Positions 24,722 to 35,020 of a stretch of 64,000 bases of DNA are shown piece after piece (positions within the stretch are counted from its first letter, which is position 1; every line of letters starts with the position of its first letter). The stretch is from TK10-74A sp965217625. Its GTDB lineage: Bacteria; Chloroflexota; Dehalococcoidia; Bin125. Both the position numbers and the translations under genes were made by a program. The notes beneath the pieces were generated by a model. It was not told where the DNA came from and did not search any database. It saw only the letters and a program-made list of their open reading frames with translations. The stretch is from positions 992,001-1,056,000 of the forward strand of contig OZ244557.1 of assembly GCA_965217625.1 (NCBI GenBank). Direction: 5' to 3'.

Positions 24722-25144
24722 ATGCCGACGACCACCTACGACGCGATCACCGTGGGCGACACGCTCCCGGCCTACGAGCGCATGCCGACGCGGCTCAAGG
24801 TCCTCCAGTTCATCGGCGCGGGCTGGCTGTGGGGCGCCCAGTTCATCGATCCCGAGGCGGCCAAGAACATGGGCCTGCCCGGGCCGATCATCCCCGGGGC
24901 GGTCAAGCAGGCCTACTTCATGCAGTACATGGACCACTGGCTGGGCACGGGCGGCTGGACGCTGCGGCGCGTGCAGGTGTCGCACCGCCGGCCCGACGTG
25001 CAGGACGTGCTGATGACGCTCAGCGGCGCCGTGACGAAGAAGTACGAGCAGGACGGGGCGAAGCTCGTCGACGTGGAGCTGGAGATCCACAACCCCGCCG
25101 GCGACCGCACGACGCGCGGCTCGGCGACGGTGGAGTTCGATTAG
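24722..25144 (+). CDS. MaoC-like hot-dog dehydratase subunit
   Basis: A 140-residue hot-dog protein two bases after copy C, with the MaoC-type start (YDAITVGDTLP), the central LPGPIIPGAVKQAYFMQYMDHWL and the closing RTTRGSATVEFD. Such short MaoC-like proteins pair with FAS1-like subunits to build an R-specific enoyl-CoA hydratase or a related acyl dehydratase. With three possible partners upstream, it may be the common subunit. The substrate is not evident. Confidence 0.8.
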   Translation: MPTTTYDAITVGDTLPAYERMPTRLKVLQFIGAGWLWGAQFIDPEAAKNMGLPGPIIPGAVKQAYFMQYMDHWLGTGGWTLRRVQVSHRRPDVQDVLMTLSGAVTKKYEQDGAKLVDVELEIHNPAGDRTTRGSATVEFD

Positions 25145-25179
25145 GGACCGGCCGACGGCGCCATGACGGCGCCCCGCCG

Positions 25180-25362
25180 CTAACGCACGTTGCGCAGGCG
25201 CGGGTCGAGGGCGTCGCGCAGCCAATCGCCCATCAGGTTGCCGGTCAGCGAGATCGTCACCAGCGCCAGGCCGGGCAGCCAGATCGGCCACCAGGCGACG
25301 TTCATGAAGTCCCGGCCCTCCGAGATCATCACCCCCCACGAGGGCGTGCCCGGCGGCGCGCC
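25180..25362 (-). pseudogene. C-terminal remnant of a DppC/OppC permease
   Basis: On the minus strand the sequence reads PSWGVMISEGRDFM, then WWPIWLPGLAL and NLMGDWLRDALDPRLR before a TAG stop, the hallmark end of DppC-type peptide transporter permeases. About 60 residues remain; upstream the frame runs into palindromic repeat R3 and is lost. The rest of dppC and all of dppB are missing between this remnant and the binding-protein gene. Confidence 0.82.
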
Positions 25363-25453
25363 GGACCCTCACCCTCGCCCTCTCCCAGAGGGAGAGGGAA
25401 CCGGATCCCCCTCTCCATCGTGCAGATCGAGAGGGGGACAGGGGGTGAGGTCC
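25363..25453 (-). repeat. Palindromic repeat R3
   Basis: Outer arms GGACCCTCACCC and GGGTGAGGTCC enclose two hairpins: CCCTCTCCC/GGGAGAGGG around AGA (25378-25398), and CCCCCTCTCCATC/GATCGAGAGGGGG with one mismatch. It joins the dppC remnant to the 3' end of the binding-protein gene. Confidence 0.78.
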
Positions 25454-25466
25454 GGGAGGCGGGGCC

Positions 25467-27746
25467 TTAGGTGGCCTTGCGCCGCTGGATGGCGAAGGCG
25501 GTGCCGCCCCACATGAAGCCGGTGCGCCCACCCTTGGGCCAGTTGACCTCCGCCTGGGTCAGCAGCGTGGACGGGGCCTCGGCGATGAAGACGAACCACG
25601 CTTGGCGCGCGTGCTCCAGCATCAGCTCCGCGATCATCTCGCTGCGCCGTTCGGGATCGAGCTCGGCGCGCTGCGCGAGGTACAACTCGTGCAGGGCCGG
25701 ATCCTGGACCCCCTCGCCGCCGAGCTTCGTGAAGAAGGATTCGGCCCCGACGCAGCAATCCCACATCGATCCGATGTCGCGGACGATGTTGGCCCACATC
25801 CAATAGAGGCCCACCGGGCGGTTGGGGCCGCCGATCACGTAGGCGTCGGAGAAGTAGTCGTTGACGAGGGCCGGCTCGTCGTGCGTGCGGATGCCGACCG
25901 CGGCCAGATCCTGCGCCACGGCCAGCGTGATGTCCTGCATGAACGCGCCGCCGAAGTCGGTCGTCCAGTACAGCGGGACGTCGAAGCCGTCCGCGTAGCC
26001 GGCCTCCGCCATCAACTGCCGCGCCAGTTCGGGGTCGTAGTTGTACTCGACTTCCGCCCGCTGCTCCGGGGTCGGGTAGCCGTACACGCCGCTGAACGTG
26101 AAGAGGGGATAGTGGCCCTGGCCGAGCAGGAGGTTGTCGATGATCGATTGGCGGTTGATCGCGTGGTTCGCGGCCCGGCGGACGCGGAAGTCCAGGAACG
26201 GGTTCGGGCTGCCGTCCGGCATCGTCTGGGGGAACAGGTTGGGATAGATGACCTGGACGGTCGCCGAGACGGCGGGCTGGAACTGCACGGTGAAGTCGGG
26301 GTCGTCCAGGTACGGCTCCACGTTGTTGGGGCCCAGTCCGGGCACCACGTCGATCTCCCCGGCCTCGAGGCCGGCCAGCTGCGACTGGATCTCGGGCCGC
26401 ACCACGATCCGCTCGTGCTTGTGGTGGGCGTAGCGCGACACCACGACGGGATGGTCGACCGGGAGGAAGTGCTCCTCGAAGCGCTCGAAGACGAAGTCCG
26501 TGTCGTCTTCGTGGCTGACGAAGCGGAGGGGGCCGGTGCCCATCGGCTGCGTGTCCATCGCGAGGTCGCCGCGCGCCTCCGTGTCCGCTTGCGACATGAT
26601 GACGACCTCGCCGGTCCCGGCCAGGTTGACGACGAAGAAGCCCGCATCGGGCCCCGGCAACTCGAACGACCACGTGCGGTCGTCCACGGCCTCGTTGCGG
26701 ACCCAGTCCGCGGCGCTCCGGCCGACGTTCGAGGGGCCCCAGCCGCCGGGGTGATCGGTGGTCTCGCCGCCCTGGTGGTACGCGGCCTTCCCGCCCATGC
26801 GGTCGTAGCTGAATACCATGTCGTGGGCGGTGAGGATCGAGCCGTCGTGGAACGGCGCCGGCACCACCGACGCCACGACCGACGTGGGGTCGACCCACTC
26901 CGGCGCGGCGAGATGTGGGATCGCCGCGGCCGAGGCGGGTTCCCATTCCATGACCGCACTGAAGGCGGCGCCGTGCGAGTACTGGTTCCCCTTGCTGCCG
27001 AGCCGCATCTGATCCAGGCCCCCCGAGTCGGAGGGGACCACCCCGACGATCGTGGCGTCCAGATCGATCTCGTCGAGCGGCCAGGGCACGGAGAAGTCCT
27101 CGGTCTCGCCCAGGACGCTGATGGCGGCGGCGGCGGCCTCCTGGGCCGCTTCCGCGGCCTCTTGGGCCGCCGCGACGGCGGCAGCGGCGGTCTCGGCCGC
27201 GGCGGCGGACGCCTCTCCGGCGGCAGCCGCGGCCGCAGCGGCGGCATCGGCCGCGGCCTGGGCGGCGGCAGCGGCAGCGGCGGTGTCCTCGGCGCCCGCC
27301 TCCCGCGCGGCCGCGGCGGCGGCCTCAGCGGCATCCGCGGCCGCCTGCGCGACGGCGGCGGCGCCCGCGTCGCCGGCGGCCCGGGCGGCCTCGGCCGCGT
27401 CGGCGGCGGCATCGGCGGCCGCCTGGGCGGCGGCGGCGGCCTGTTCGGCGTCATCGGATTCGGCCGCTTCGGCCGCCAGGGCGGAGGCCGCCTCGGCGGC
27501 TTCGGCGGCGCGGCCCGCGGCATCGGCGGCGGCGCTCGCGGCCTCCGCCGCGGCTGCGGCGTCGCCCGCCGCGGCGTCGATCGCCGACGAGTCGACGACT
27601 GCCGGCGCGGCGTCATCGTCGTCGTCGCCGCAGCCGACGAGCGCCAGCCCGGCGGCTCCAACGCCCGCTTTGACGCTGGCTCCCAACATGGTGCGGCGTG
27701 AGATCTTCCGCTGTCGCAGGCTGGTCCAATAGTTCCGGTCGCTCAT
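25467..27746 (-). CDS. Peptide-type ABC substrate-binding protein with Ala-rich linker
   Basis: A 759-residue lipoprotein of the SBP_bac_5 (peptide/nickel) family. The N-terminus RRTMLGASVKAGVGAAGLAL followed by VGCG combines a twin-arginine-like signal with a lipobox, so it is tethered outside the membrane. Residues of about 45-210 are an extraordinary alanine-rich stretch (repeats of AAADAAEAA type) likely to be helical or coiled. The binding domain follows (GAAFSAVMEWEP, SYDRMGGKAAYHQGG). Family 5 proteins are usually near 500-550 residues, so the linker explains the length. The start at 27746 was chosen for the signal. Its permease genes are lost downstream. Confidence 0.88.
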   Translation of the reverse strand: MSDRNYWTSLRQRKISRRTMLGASVKAGVGAAGLALVGCGDDDDDAAPAVVDSSAIDAAAGDAAAAAEAASAAADAAGRAAEAAEAASALAAEAAESDDAEQAAAAAQAAADAAADAAEAARAAGDAGAAAVAQAAADAAEAAAAAAREAGAEDTAAAAAAAQAAADAAAAAAAAAGEASAAAAETAAAAVAAAQEAAEAAQEAAAAAISVLGETEDFSVPWPLDEIDLDATIVGVVPSDSGGLDQMRLGSKGNQYSHGAAFSAVMEWEPASAAAIPHLAAPEWVDPTSVVASVVPAPFHDGSILTAHDMVFSYDRMGGKAAYHQGGETTDHPGGWGPSNVGRSAADWVRNEAVDDRTWSFELPGPDAGFFVVNLAGTGEVVIMSQADTEARGDLAMDTQPMGTGPLRFVSHEDDTDFVFERFEEHFLPVDHPVVVSRYAHHKHERIVVRPEIQSQLAGLEAGEIDVVPGLGPNNVEPYLDDPDFTVQFQPAVSATVQVIYPNLFPQTMPDGSPNPFLDFRVRRAANHAINRQSIIDNLLLGQGHYPLFTFSGVYGYPTPEQRAEVEYNYDPELARQLMAEAGYADGFDVPLYWTTDFGGAFMQDITLAVAQDLAAVGIRTHDEPALVNDYFSDAYVIGGPNRPVGLYWMWANIVRDIGSMWDCCVGAESFFTKLGGEGVQDPALHELYLAQRAELDPERRSEMIAELMLEHARQAWFVFIAEAPSTLLTQAEVNWPKGGRTGFMWGGTAFAIQRRKAT

Positions 27747-27871
27747 GACAAGTCCTCTCTGGATTCCCGGCCGTCCCGTTGTGGGACCGCTCGGTGCACG
27801 AGCGCGCACAGTATGGCACATAGAAAAAACTATTGATGCTTCCATGGAATCTATCGGTGCCGGGCGGGGGA

Positions 27872-27931
27872 ACCTCACCCCCGAACCCCCTCTCCATCTG
27901 AAGCGATGGAGAGGGGGACAGGGGGTGAGGT
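27872..27931 (+). repeat. Palindromic repeat R4
   Basis: The outer arms ACCTCACCCCC (27872-27882) and GGGGGTGAGGT (27921-27931) enclose a perfect 13-base inner stem, CCCCCTCTCCATC (27886-27898) with GATGGAGAGGGGG (27905-27917), around a TGAAGC loop. It ends seven bases before the stop codon of tldE, upstream of the binding-protein gene. Confidence 0.82.
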
Positions 27932-27938
27932 CGGGGCG

Positions 27939-29362
27939 CTAGCTGCCGCTGACGGTCAGCTTCGACATGCGCAGGGTGGGCGCGGCGGCGCTGCCGAACC
28001 ACTGCAGGTCGGCCCCCACCGCGTCGATCGACGCCAGCATGTCGAGCAGGTTGCCGGAGACGTTGACCTCGCTGACCGCCTCGGCCAGTTCGCCGTCGCG
28101 GATCCAGAGGCCGGCGGCGCCGCGGGAGAAGTCGCCCGTGGTCAGGTTGATCCCGAAGCCCATCAAGCTCGTCAGGTAGAGGCCGTCGTCCACCGCGCCG
28201 ATGATCTGCTCGGGCGTGTGATCGCCGGGATGCATGATCAGGTTGCCCGCGCCGATGCCGGGCAGGCCGCCGACGTCGCGGACGGCGGAGCCGGTGCTCG
28301 CGCGGCCGAGGCGGCGGGCGTTGTAGGTGTCGAAGAGGAAGGTCTGGAAGACGCCGTCGCGCAGCAGCACGTTGCGGCGCGTGGCGATGCCTTCGCCGTC
28401 GAAGGGGCGCGAGCCCAGGCGGGCGGGCAGGCGCGGGTCGTCGTCGACGGTCACGAGCGCCGAGGCGACGGCGTCGCCCTCGCGCCCGGCGAGGAACGTG
28501 CTGCGACGGTAGAGCGCCTCCCCGTCGGCCGCGTTCGCGATCGTGCGCAGCAGGCCGGCGGCCAGGCGCGGCTCCCAGACGACCGGCACGACGGTGGTCG
28601 CGACTTTGCGGGCGCCGAGCTGGCGCAGGGCGCGCGCCGCCGCCTCGCGGCCCACGGCGGCCGCGTCGTCGAGCCGGTGCAGCTGCCGCCCGGCGCTGAA
28701 CCAGTGGTCGTTGCGCAGCCGGCCGTCGGGCTCGGCCGCCATGACTTCGACGCCGAGCGAGGCCGACGTCCCCAGGTAGCTGCCGGCGAAGCCGTTGCTG
28801 TCGGCCAGCGCGACCTCGGCGACGCGGGTGCTGAAGCTGGCGCCGCCGCTGTTGTCGATGCGAGGGTCGGCGTCGAGGGCGGCCTGCTCGCAGGCCAGCG
28901 CGCGGTCGATGCGCTCCTGCCCGGCGAGCTCCTCGATCGCCTCGTCGTAGAGCTGCAGCTCGCCGCGGGCGGTCGTCTGGTCGGCGGGGTCGGGCAGGCC
29001 GGCGTGCTCGTCGGGCTCGGAGATGCCGGCCAGTCCCAGAGCGTCGGCGACGATCTGGTCGAGCGCGTCGTCGGAGACGTCGGCGCTGGACACGACCGCC
29101 TGCCGCCCGTCGAGGATCACGCGCAGCCCCACCGCGCGCGACGCCGCCTCCTGCACGGTCTCGACCTGCTGCAAGCGCACGGTCACGGAGGAGTCGCGCG
29201 AGGCGACCGCCACGGCGTCGCACTGGAAGCGGCCCGACGCGCCGCTCGCCGCCGCGCGCGCCTTCTCGACGACGCGCTGCGCGATGTCCAGCGGGCCGGG
29301 GGAGCGCTGCGCCCCGTCGCGGGGGGCGAGATCCGGCGCTGCGCCGCGCCCGGCGGCGGCGC

Positions 29363-29366
<4 letters not shown>
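27939..29366 (-). CDS. tldE: TldE/PmbA-family protease subunit
   Basis: A 475-residue partner of TldD in the metalloprotease pair that degrades or matures small peptides (microcin B17, CcdA in E. coli). The middle has the family's DNSGGASFSTRVAEVALADSNGF pattern, and the C-terminal part shows RNVLLRDGVFQTFLFDTYNARRLG, GNLIMHPGDHTPEQII and the closing NLLDMLASIDAVG. As usual, it lacks the HEXXXH zinc motif found in TldD. The start overlaps the tldD stop by ATGA, so both are made from one mRNA, with tldD first. Confidence 0.92.
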
Positions 29367-30832
<1,466 letters not shown>

Positions 30833-30974
30833 GGGCGTTCCTCCGGGCGTGGGGGCCGGTATGCATCGCCCCGCCATGGATCTCCAGTGTATCGGCCCGC
30901 GGCGCCGCAGCTGGTCGCCGCCGCGACGGGCGCTATCCTGCCCGGAGCGGCTACGCGAGACAGAGGAGGAACCA

Positions 30975-31349
30975 ATGGCACTCTCGACGGCGGACCGGCT
31001 GGAGATTCTGGACTTGGCGGCGCGCTACAACTTCGCGATCGACGAGGCCGACGGCGAGCGCTGGGCGGCGACCTTCACGCCGGACGGCGTCTTCGACGGG
31101 GGACGGGGCGAGGTCATCGGCACGGCGGCGCTGGCCACGTTCGTGCGCGACTTCCAGGAGCACATGGCCGGGACCGAGCACTGGACGAACAACCACGTCA
31201 TCGACGGGGACGGGGACCAGGCGACGCACCGCTGCTACCTGAACCTGATTCGCGGCGAGAGCGGCGAGAGCCTGCTGCGCGCGAAGTACAACGACACGCT
31301 CGTCAAGGCCGGCGGGGCGTGGAAGTTCTCGCGGCGCGTCGTGGGGTAG
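30975..31349 (+). CDS. SnoaL/NTF2-like protein
   Basis: A 124-residue protein of the nuclear transport factor 2-like fold. The start ATG at 30975 follows AGGAGGAACC. LEILDLAARYNFAIDEADGERWAATFTPDGVF is the typical SnoaL-like opening and the end is AGGAWKFSRRVV. TATCCT at 30934-30939 may be the -10 box. Such small proteins can be isomerases, dehydratases or ligand-binding proteins; the activity is unknown. Confidence 0.82.
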   Translation: MALSTADRLEILDLAARYNFAIDEADGERWAATFTPDGVFDGGRGEVIGTAALATFVRDFQEHMAGTEHWTNNHVIDGDGDQATHRCYLNLIRGESGESLLRAKYNDTLVKAGGAWKFSRRVVG

Positions 31350-31385
31350 AGCCGCGGCCGTCCGGCCGCGACATCGCAGCGACGG

Positions 31386-32708
31386 CTACTCGAGCGATTC
31401 CAGGAAGCCCCGGGGGACGCGCAGCACCTGCCCGATCAGGATCGGGACGGCGGGGTCGATGCCGTTCAGCGCGGCAAGCGCGTCGACCGTGGTCGAAAAG
31501 TCCTGGGCGATCAGGAACAGCGTGTCGCCGGGTTGGACCACCCACTCGACGACGTCGGTCCAGGCGAGCAGCGACTCGGTCGCGGTGGGCGCCGCGTCCG
31601 CCTCGGGCTCCGGCTCGGCGTCGCCGGTGTCGCCGGCGGTCTCGTCGGTCTCGCCGGTGTCGCCGGTGTCGCCGGAGTCATCGGTCTCGCCCGCGTCGCC
31701 GGTGTCGGCGCCGTCGTCCTCCGCCGCGGGCGGCGCTTCCTCGACGACGGCGGCCGGCGCGGCCGGCACGAAGTCCAGGTCCTCCGTGAACCCGACGGGC
31801 ACGGCGATGACCTGCCCGATCGTGATGGCGTTGACGTCGGCGATGCCGTTGAAGACGGCGAGCGCCTCGACGGTCGTGCCGTAGACGGCCGCGATCGCGC
31901 CCAGGCTGTCGCCCGCCTCGACGACGTGCTCGAGCAGGTCGGTCCAGTTGAAGAGCCGCTCACGCGGGGTCAGGTCGGGGTCGGGCTCCGCCGCCGGCTG
32001 GGCCGGCTCGGCGGCCTGCTCCTCGGCGGCCGGCGCGTCAGTCGCCTGCTCGCCGGCGCTCTGCTCCTCGGCGCTCTGCTCCTCGGCGGCCGCCTGCGCG
32101 GTGGCCTGCTGGCCGCCGCCCGACTGCGCGGCGGTCGCTTGCTCGGCGGCGGCAGGCGGGGTCGCCTGGGCCGCGGCCTGCGCCCCATCGTCGTCCCCGT
32201 CGTCGGCGGGCGCCGCCGGCGCTTCCGCCGCCGCGACGTCGTCGGCGTCGGCGTCGGCTTGCGCGTCCGCGTCGGCGCCGGCGACGGCCGATTGCGCGTC
32301 GGCGGGCTCATCGTCGTCATCGAGGATCGCGTATCCGACCCCGATGGCGGCGGGGATCAGCATCGCGAAGAAGATGAACGCCAGCCCCATGGGCGAGCGG
32401 ATCAGTTCGAGCAGACCGCCGCCGAAGATGCGCTCGCTGAGCGAGGGGCCGGGCGGGTGCGCCACTACGCCGCGATAGACCGGGCAGCGCTGGTAGCGGG
32501 CGGACAGGCAGAAGCGTCCCTGGATGTCCGAGCGGATGCGATGCGCGCTGGGCGGCTTGTAGCAGCGGTGCTCGCTGTCCGGCATCGCCTCCACGAGGGC
32601 GGGGTCGTTGCGGCGCCCCACGAACGGGCAGACGGGCATGGCGGTCGAGTCGGACCCGCCGATCGAGCGCGGCTCCGCGGAGGGATCGGTGGCGGTGGGG
32701 TCATTCAT
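31386..32708 (-). CDS. Two-LysM membrane protein with N-terminal cysteine motif
   Basis: A 440-residue single-pass membrane protein. The N-terminal 80 residues carry four spaced cysteines, in CPFVGRRNDP, HRCYKPP, GRFCLSARY and RCPVYRG, a pattern I associate with Chloroflexota envelope proteins and which may bind a metal. One membrane helix follows (GLAFIFFAMLIPAAIGVGYAI), then roughly 110 residues of Ala/Asp/Gln-rich disordered linker, LysM 1 (VVEAGDSLGAIAAVYGTTV), a second acidic linker and LysM 2 at the very C-terminus (VVQPGDTLFLIAQDFSTTV). LysM domains bind peptidoglycan, so the C-terminus should be outside and the cysteine domain inside. Confidence 0.85.
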   Translation of the reverse strand: MNDPTATDPSAEPRSIGGSDSTAMPVCPFVGRRNDPALVEAMPDSEHRCYKPPSAHRIRSDIQGRFCLSARYQRCPVYRGVVAHPPGPSLSERIFGGGLLELIRSPMGLAFIFFAMLIPAAIGVGYAILDDDDEPADAQSAVAGADADAQADADADDVAAAEAPAAPADDGDDDGAQAAAQATPPAAAEQATAAQSGGGQQATAQAAAEEQSAEEQSAGEQATDAPAAEEQAAEPAQPAAEPDPDLTPRERLFNWTDLLEHVVEAGDSLGAIAAVYGTTVEALAVFNGIADVNAITIGQVIAVPVGFTEDLDFVPAAPAAVVEEAPPAAEDDGADTGDAGETDDSGDTGDTGETDETAGDTGDAEPEPEADAAPTATESLLAWTDVVEWVVQPGDTLFLIAQDFSTTVDALAALNGIDPAVPILIGQVLRVPRGFLESLE

Positions 32709-32857
32709 GAGTCGGCCATCGGCTTGACGGGGTGCGGTGCATCATCGCCCTCATACTCTAGTGCGCTTCGACGGTATGCGGCTCGCGAGTGTTCCCCGCA
32801 CCGCCCGGCGGGGGCGATCCGGAGCGCCGCGCGCATGATCGCACTAAGTGAATGCGC

Positions 32858-32887
32858 TTGGCGATGGGCGGGGTCGCCTCGTACAGT
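32858..32887 (+). promoter_or_regulatory. Promoter of the LysM-M23 gene
   Basis: TTGGCG at 32858-32863 and TACAGT at 32882-32887 are separated by 18 bases and precede the chosen ATG by 47 bases. This also argues against the earlier in-frame ATG at 32848. Confidence 0.5.
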
Positions 32888-32934
32888 GGCGCCGCTTCGG
32901 CACCGTCGGGATGCGGGGATCCGGCGGGCCACGA

Positions 32935-34983
32935 ATGGCATTCCAGCGAATGTTCCTCTCCCCGCGAGCGATCGTCCCCATCCTCATCGTGGCGCTGATG
33001 GCGCTGGCGTTGCCCGGCACGATTCACGCCGATGTCTACGTCGTGCGGTCGGGCGACACCCTCTCGGCGATCGCCGAGCGCTTCGGCACGACGCAGGCCG
33101 CGATCCTGGACGCCAACCCCCACATCACGTCCGCGCATCTGATTTGGGCGGGCGCCGAGTTGACCATTCCCGGCGTCGGCGACGACGCCGATGAGCCCGA
33201 GGCGGCCGCGGCGCCGGAGGCGTCCGCCGCTGCGCCCAGCACGCCGGTCGCGCGCGGGGGCGTGCGGCTGACGCATCTCGTCCAGCCGGGCGACACGCTG
33301 TCGCAGCTCGCGGAGACGTACTTCACGACGCCCGCGGCGATCCTGGACCTCAACCCGGGCTACACGGCGGACCACCTGATCGCCGGGCGGGTGCTGGTCA
33401 TCGTCGATACGACGGGCGACGGCCTCTCGATCGGCGACCGGACTCCGACGGCGCTGTCGCCAGCCCCGCCGGCCGCGGTCGGGGAGCCGCTGCCCTCGTC
33501 GAGCGGGGAGCCCGTGCGCACCGGGCCACGCGTAGGCGACCAGATCGTCGAGTTGTACACGGTCGTCTCGGGAGACACGTTCAGCGGTCTGGCGGTGCGT
33601 GCCGGTGTGAGCCAGTCGCTGCTGGCCCAGTTGAACCCCCACGTGAACCCCCATCTGCTCTACGTCGGCGAGACGCTGTTCATCCCGAGCGCCGGCGACG
33701 GCCCGGAAGTTGGCAGCACGCCGCAGGCGGCCACTCCCGCCGGCCGCTACGAAGTCGTCCCGGGCGACACGGCCACCGGCATCGCCGATCGATTCGGGAT
33801 CCCCTACGCCGTGCTGCAGCGCGCGAACACCGGCGTCGACCTCACCTTCGTGTACGTCGGCCAGGAGTTGCGCGTGCCGGGCGCGCCGGCCAGACAGTCC
33901 GACGGGCAGCCGTCGCCGGGCTCCGACAGCGAACTGACGACGTACGTCGTGCGGGCGGGGGACTTCGCGGGGGAGATCGCGGATCTGCACGGCATCAGCC
34001 TCGACGAGCTGGCGCAGCTCAACCCGCGCCTGCGTCTCAACTTCATCAACGTTGGCCAGGTCCTCGTCGTTCCGCTGGTCGACCTGCCGCCGCCGCCGCC
34101 GGGCACGGTCGGCGCGGGGCCGGCGCCGCAACTGACCTACACGGTGCAGCCCGGCGACACGGTCAGCGCGATCGGGCTCCAGTACGGTGGGACCGCCGCC
34201 GAGCTGGCGCTGCTCAACCCCGGCTTGAACCCCAACCTGATCAGCGTGGGCCAGAGCCTGTTCGTGCCGGGCACGGTCCCGATTCCCACGGTGTCGCGGA
34301 CGTGGGTGAGCGACTTCGGCGACGCGCTCGAGTATGTGGCGGCGGCGGCCGGGGTGACGCCCCACACGCTGCTCGCCAACAACGCGGGCCTGTCGGAGGG
34401 ATACGTCGGGCCCGACACGGCGCTGCGGGTGCCCAACCGCGAGGGCGTGATCGTGGACGTGCGGACCGGCGACACCCTGCAGGCGATCGCGGCCCAGTTC
34501 GGCACGACCGTGCAGGCGCTGGTCGATGCGCCGAACAACGGCGTCGTCGATCCGAACGGGCTGATCTCGGGGCAGGAGCTGCTGGTGCCGATCACGACGC
34601 CGGTCTTCGTCTGGCCCGCGTACGGCGACCTGACGGACGGCTTCGGCGTGTGCCGGGCGTGGGACTGCAGCGTGCGGCACCGCGGGACGGACATCGCGCA
34701 GAACGGCGGCGCGATCGTGGCGATGGCGGATGGCGTGGTCACGCGCGTCGGCGGCGAGTGGTGCTGCGGCCTGGGCTTCTTCGTCGAGATCGACCACGGC
34801 AACGGCTGGGTTAGCATCTACGGACACCTGCACGGCCCGGCCTGGGTCTACGTTGACCAGGTGCTCGCCGCGGGCGACCCGATTGGCGAGGTCGGCACGT
34901 CGGGCTACAGCACCGGCGTGCATCTGCACCTCGAGCTGTATCACAACGACTGGTCGCTGGACGCGCTCAACTACCTGCCCTGA
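32935..34983 (+). CDS. Secreted multi-LysM M23 endopeptidase
   Basis: A 682-residue exported peptidoglycan hydrolase candidate. A signal peptide (AIVPILIVALMALALPGTIHA) is followed by eight LysM-like units of 43-50 residues separated by short linkers; seven are clear (for example VRSGDTLSAIAERFGTTQA, VQPGDTVSAIGLQYGGTAA) and the seventh in order is degenerate (VSDFGDALEYVAAAAGVTP). The C-terminal M23 domain has HRGTD and HLHLEL zinc motifs and four nearby cysteines (VCRAWDCS and WCCG), which may form disulfides. It would cut cell-wall crosslinks while anchored by LysM. It is divergent from the two-LysM protein gene. Confidence 0.92.
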   Translation: MAFQRMFLSPRAIVPILIVALMALALPGTIHADVYVVRSGDTLSAIAERFGTTQAAILDANPHITSAHLIWAGAELTIPGVGDDADEPEAAAAPEASAAAPSTPVARGGVRLTHLVQPGDTLSQLAETYFTTPAAILDLNPGYTADHLIAGRVLVIVDTTGDGLSIGDRTPTALSPAPPAAVGEPLPSSSGEPVRTGPRVGDQIVELYTVVSGDTFSGLAVRAGVSQSLLAQLNPHVNPHLLYVGETLFIPSAGDGPEVGSTPQAATPAGRYEVVPGDTATGIADRFGIPYAVLQRANTGVDLTFVYVGQELRVPGAPARQSDGQPSPGSDSELTTYVVRAGDFAGEIADLHGISLDELAQLNPRLRLNFINVGQVLVVPLVDLPPPPPGTVGAGPAPQLTYTVQPGDTVSAIGLQYGGTAAELALLNPGLNPNLISVGQSLFVPGTVPIPTVSRTWVSDFGDALEYVAAAAGVTPHTLLANNAGLSEGYVGPDTALRVPNREGVIVDVRTGDTLQAIAAQFGTTVQALVDAPNNGVVDPNGLISGQELLVPITTPVFVWPAYGDLTDGFGVCRAWDCSVRHRGTDIAQNGGAIVAMADGVVTRVGGEWCCGLGFFVEIDHGNGWVSIYGHLHGPAWVYVDQVLAAGDPIGEVGTSGYSTGVHLHLELYHNDWSLDALNYLP

Positions 34984-35020
34984 GGCCGCCGCCGGGCGGT
35001 CGCACGACGGCGCCGGGACG

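Noticed and set aside
27100..27560. Alanine-codon-rich repetitive DNA as a possible CRISPR or minisatellite
   Set aside because: There are no constant direct repeats with spacers; the pattern comes from GCN codons within the binding-protein gene.
32848..32934. An earlier start for the LysM-M23 endopeptidase
   Set aside because: The earlier ATG lies before the predicted -10 box and would put about 29 charged residues in front of the signal peptide.
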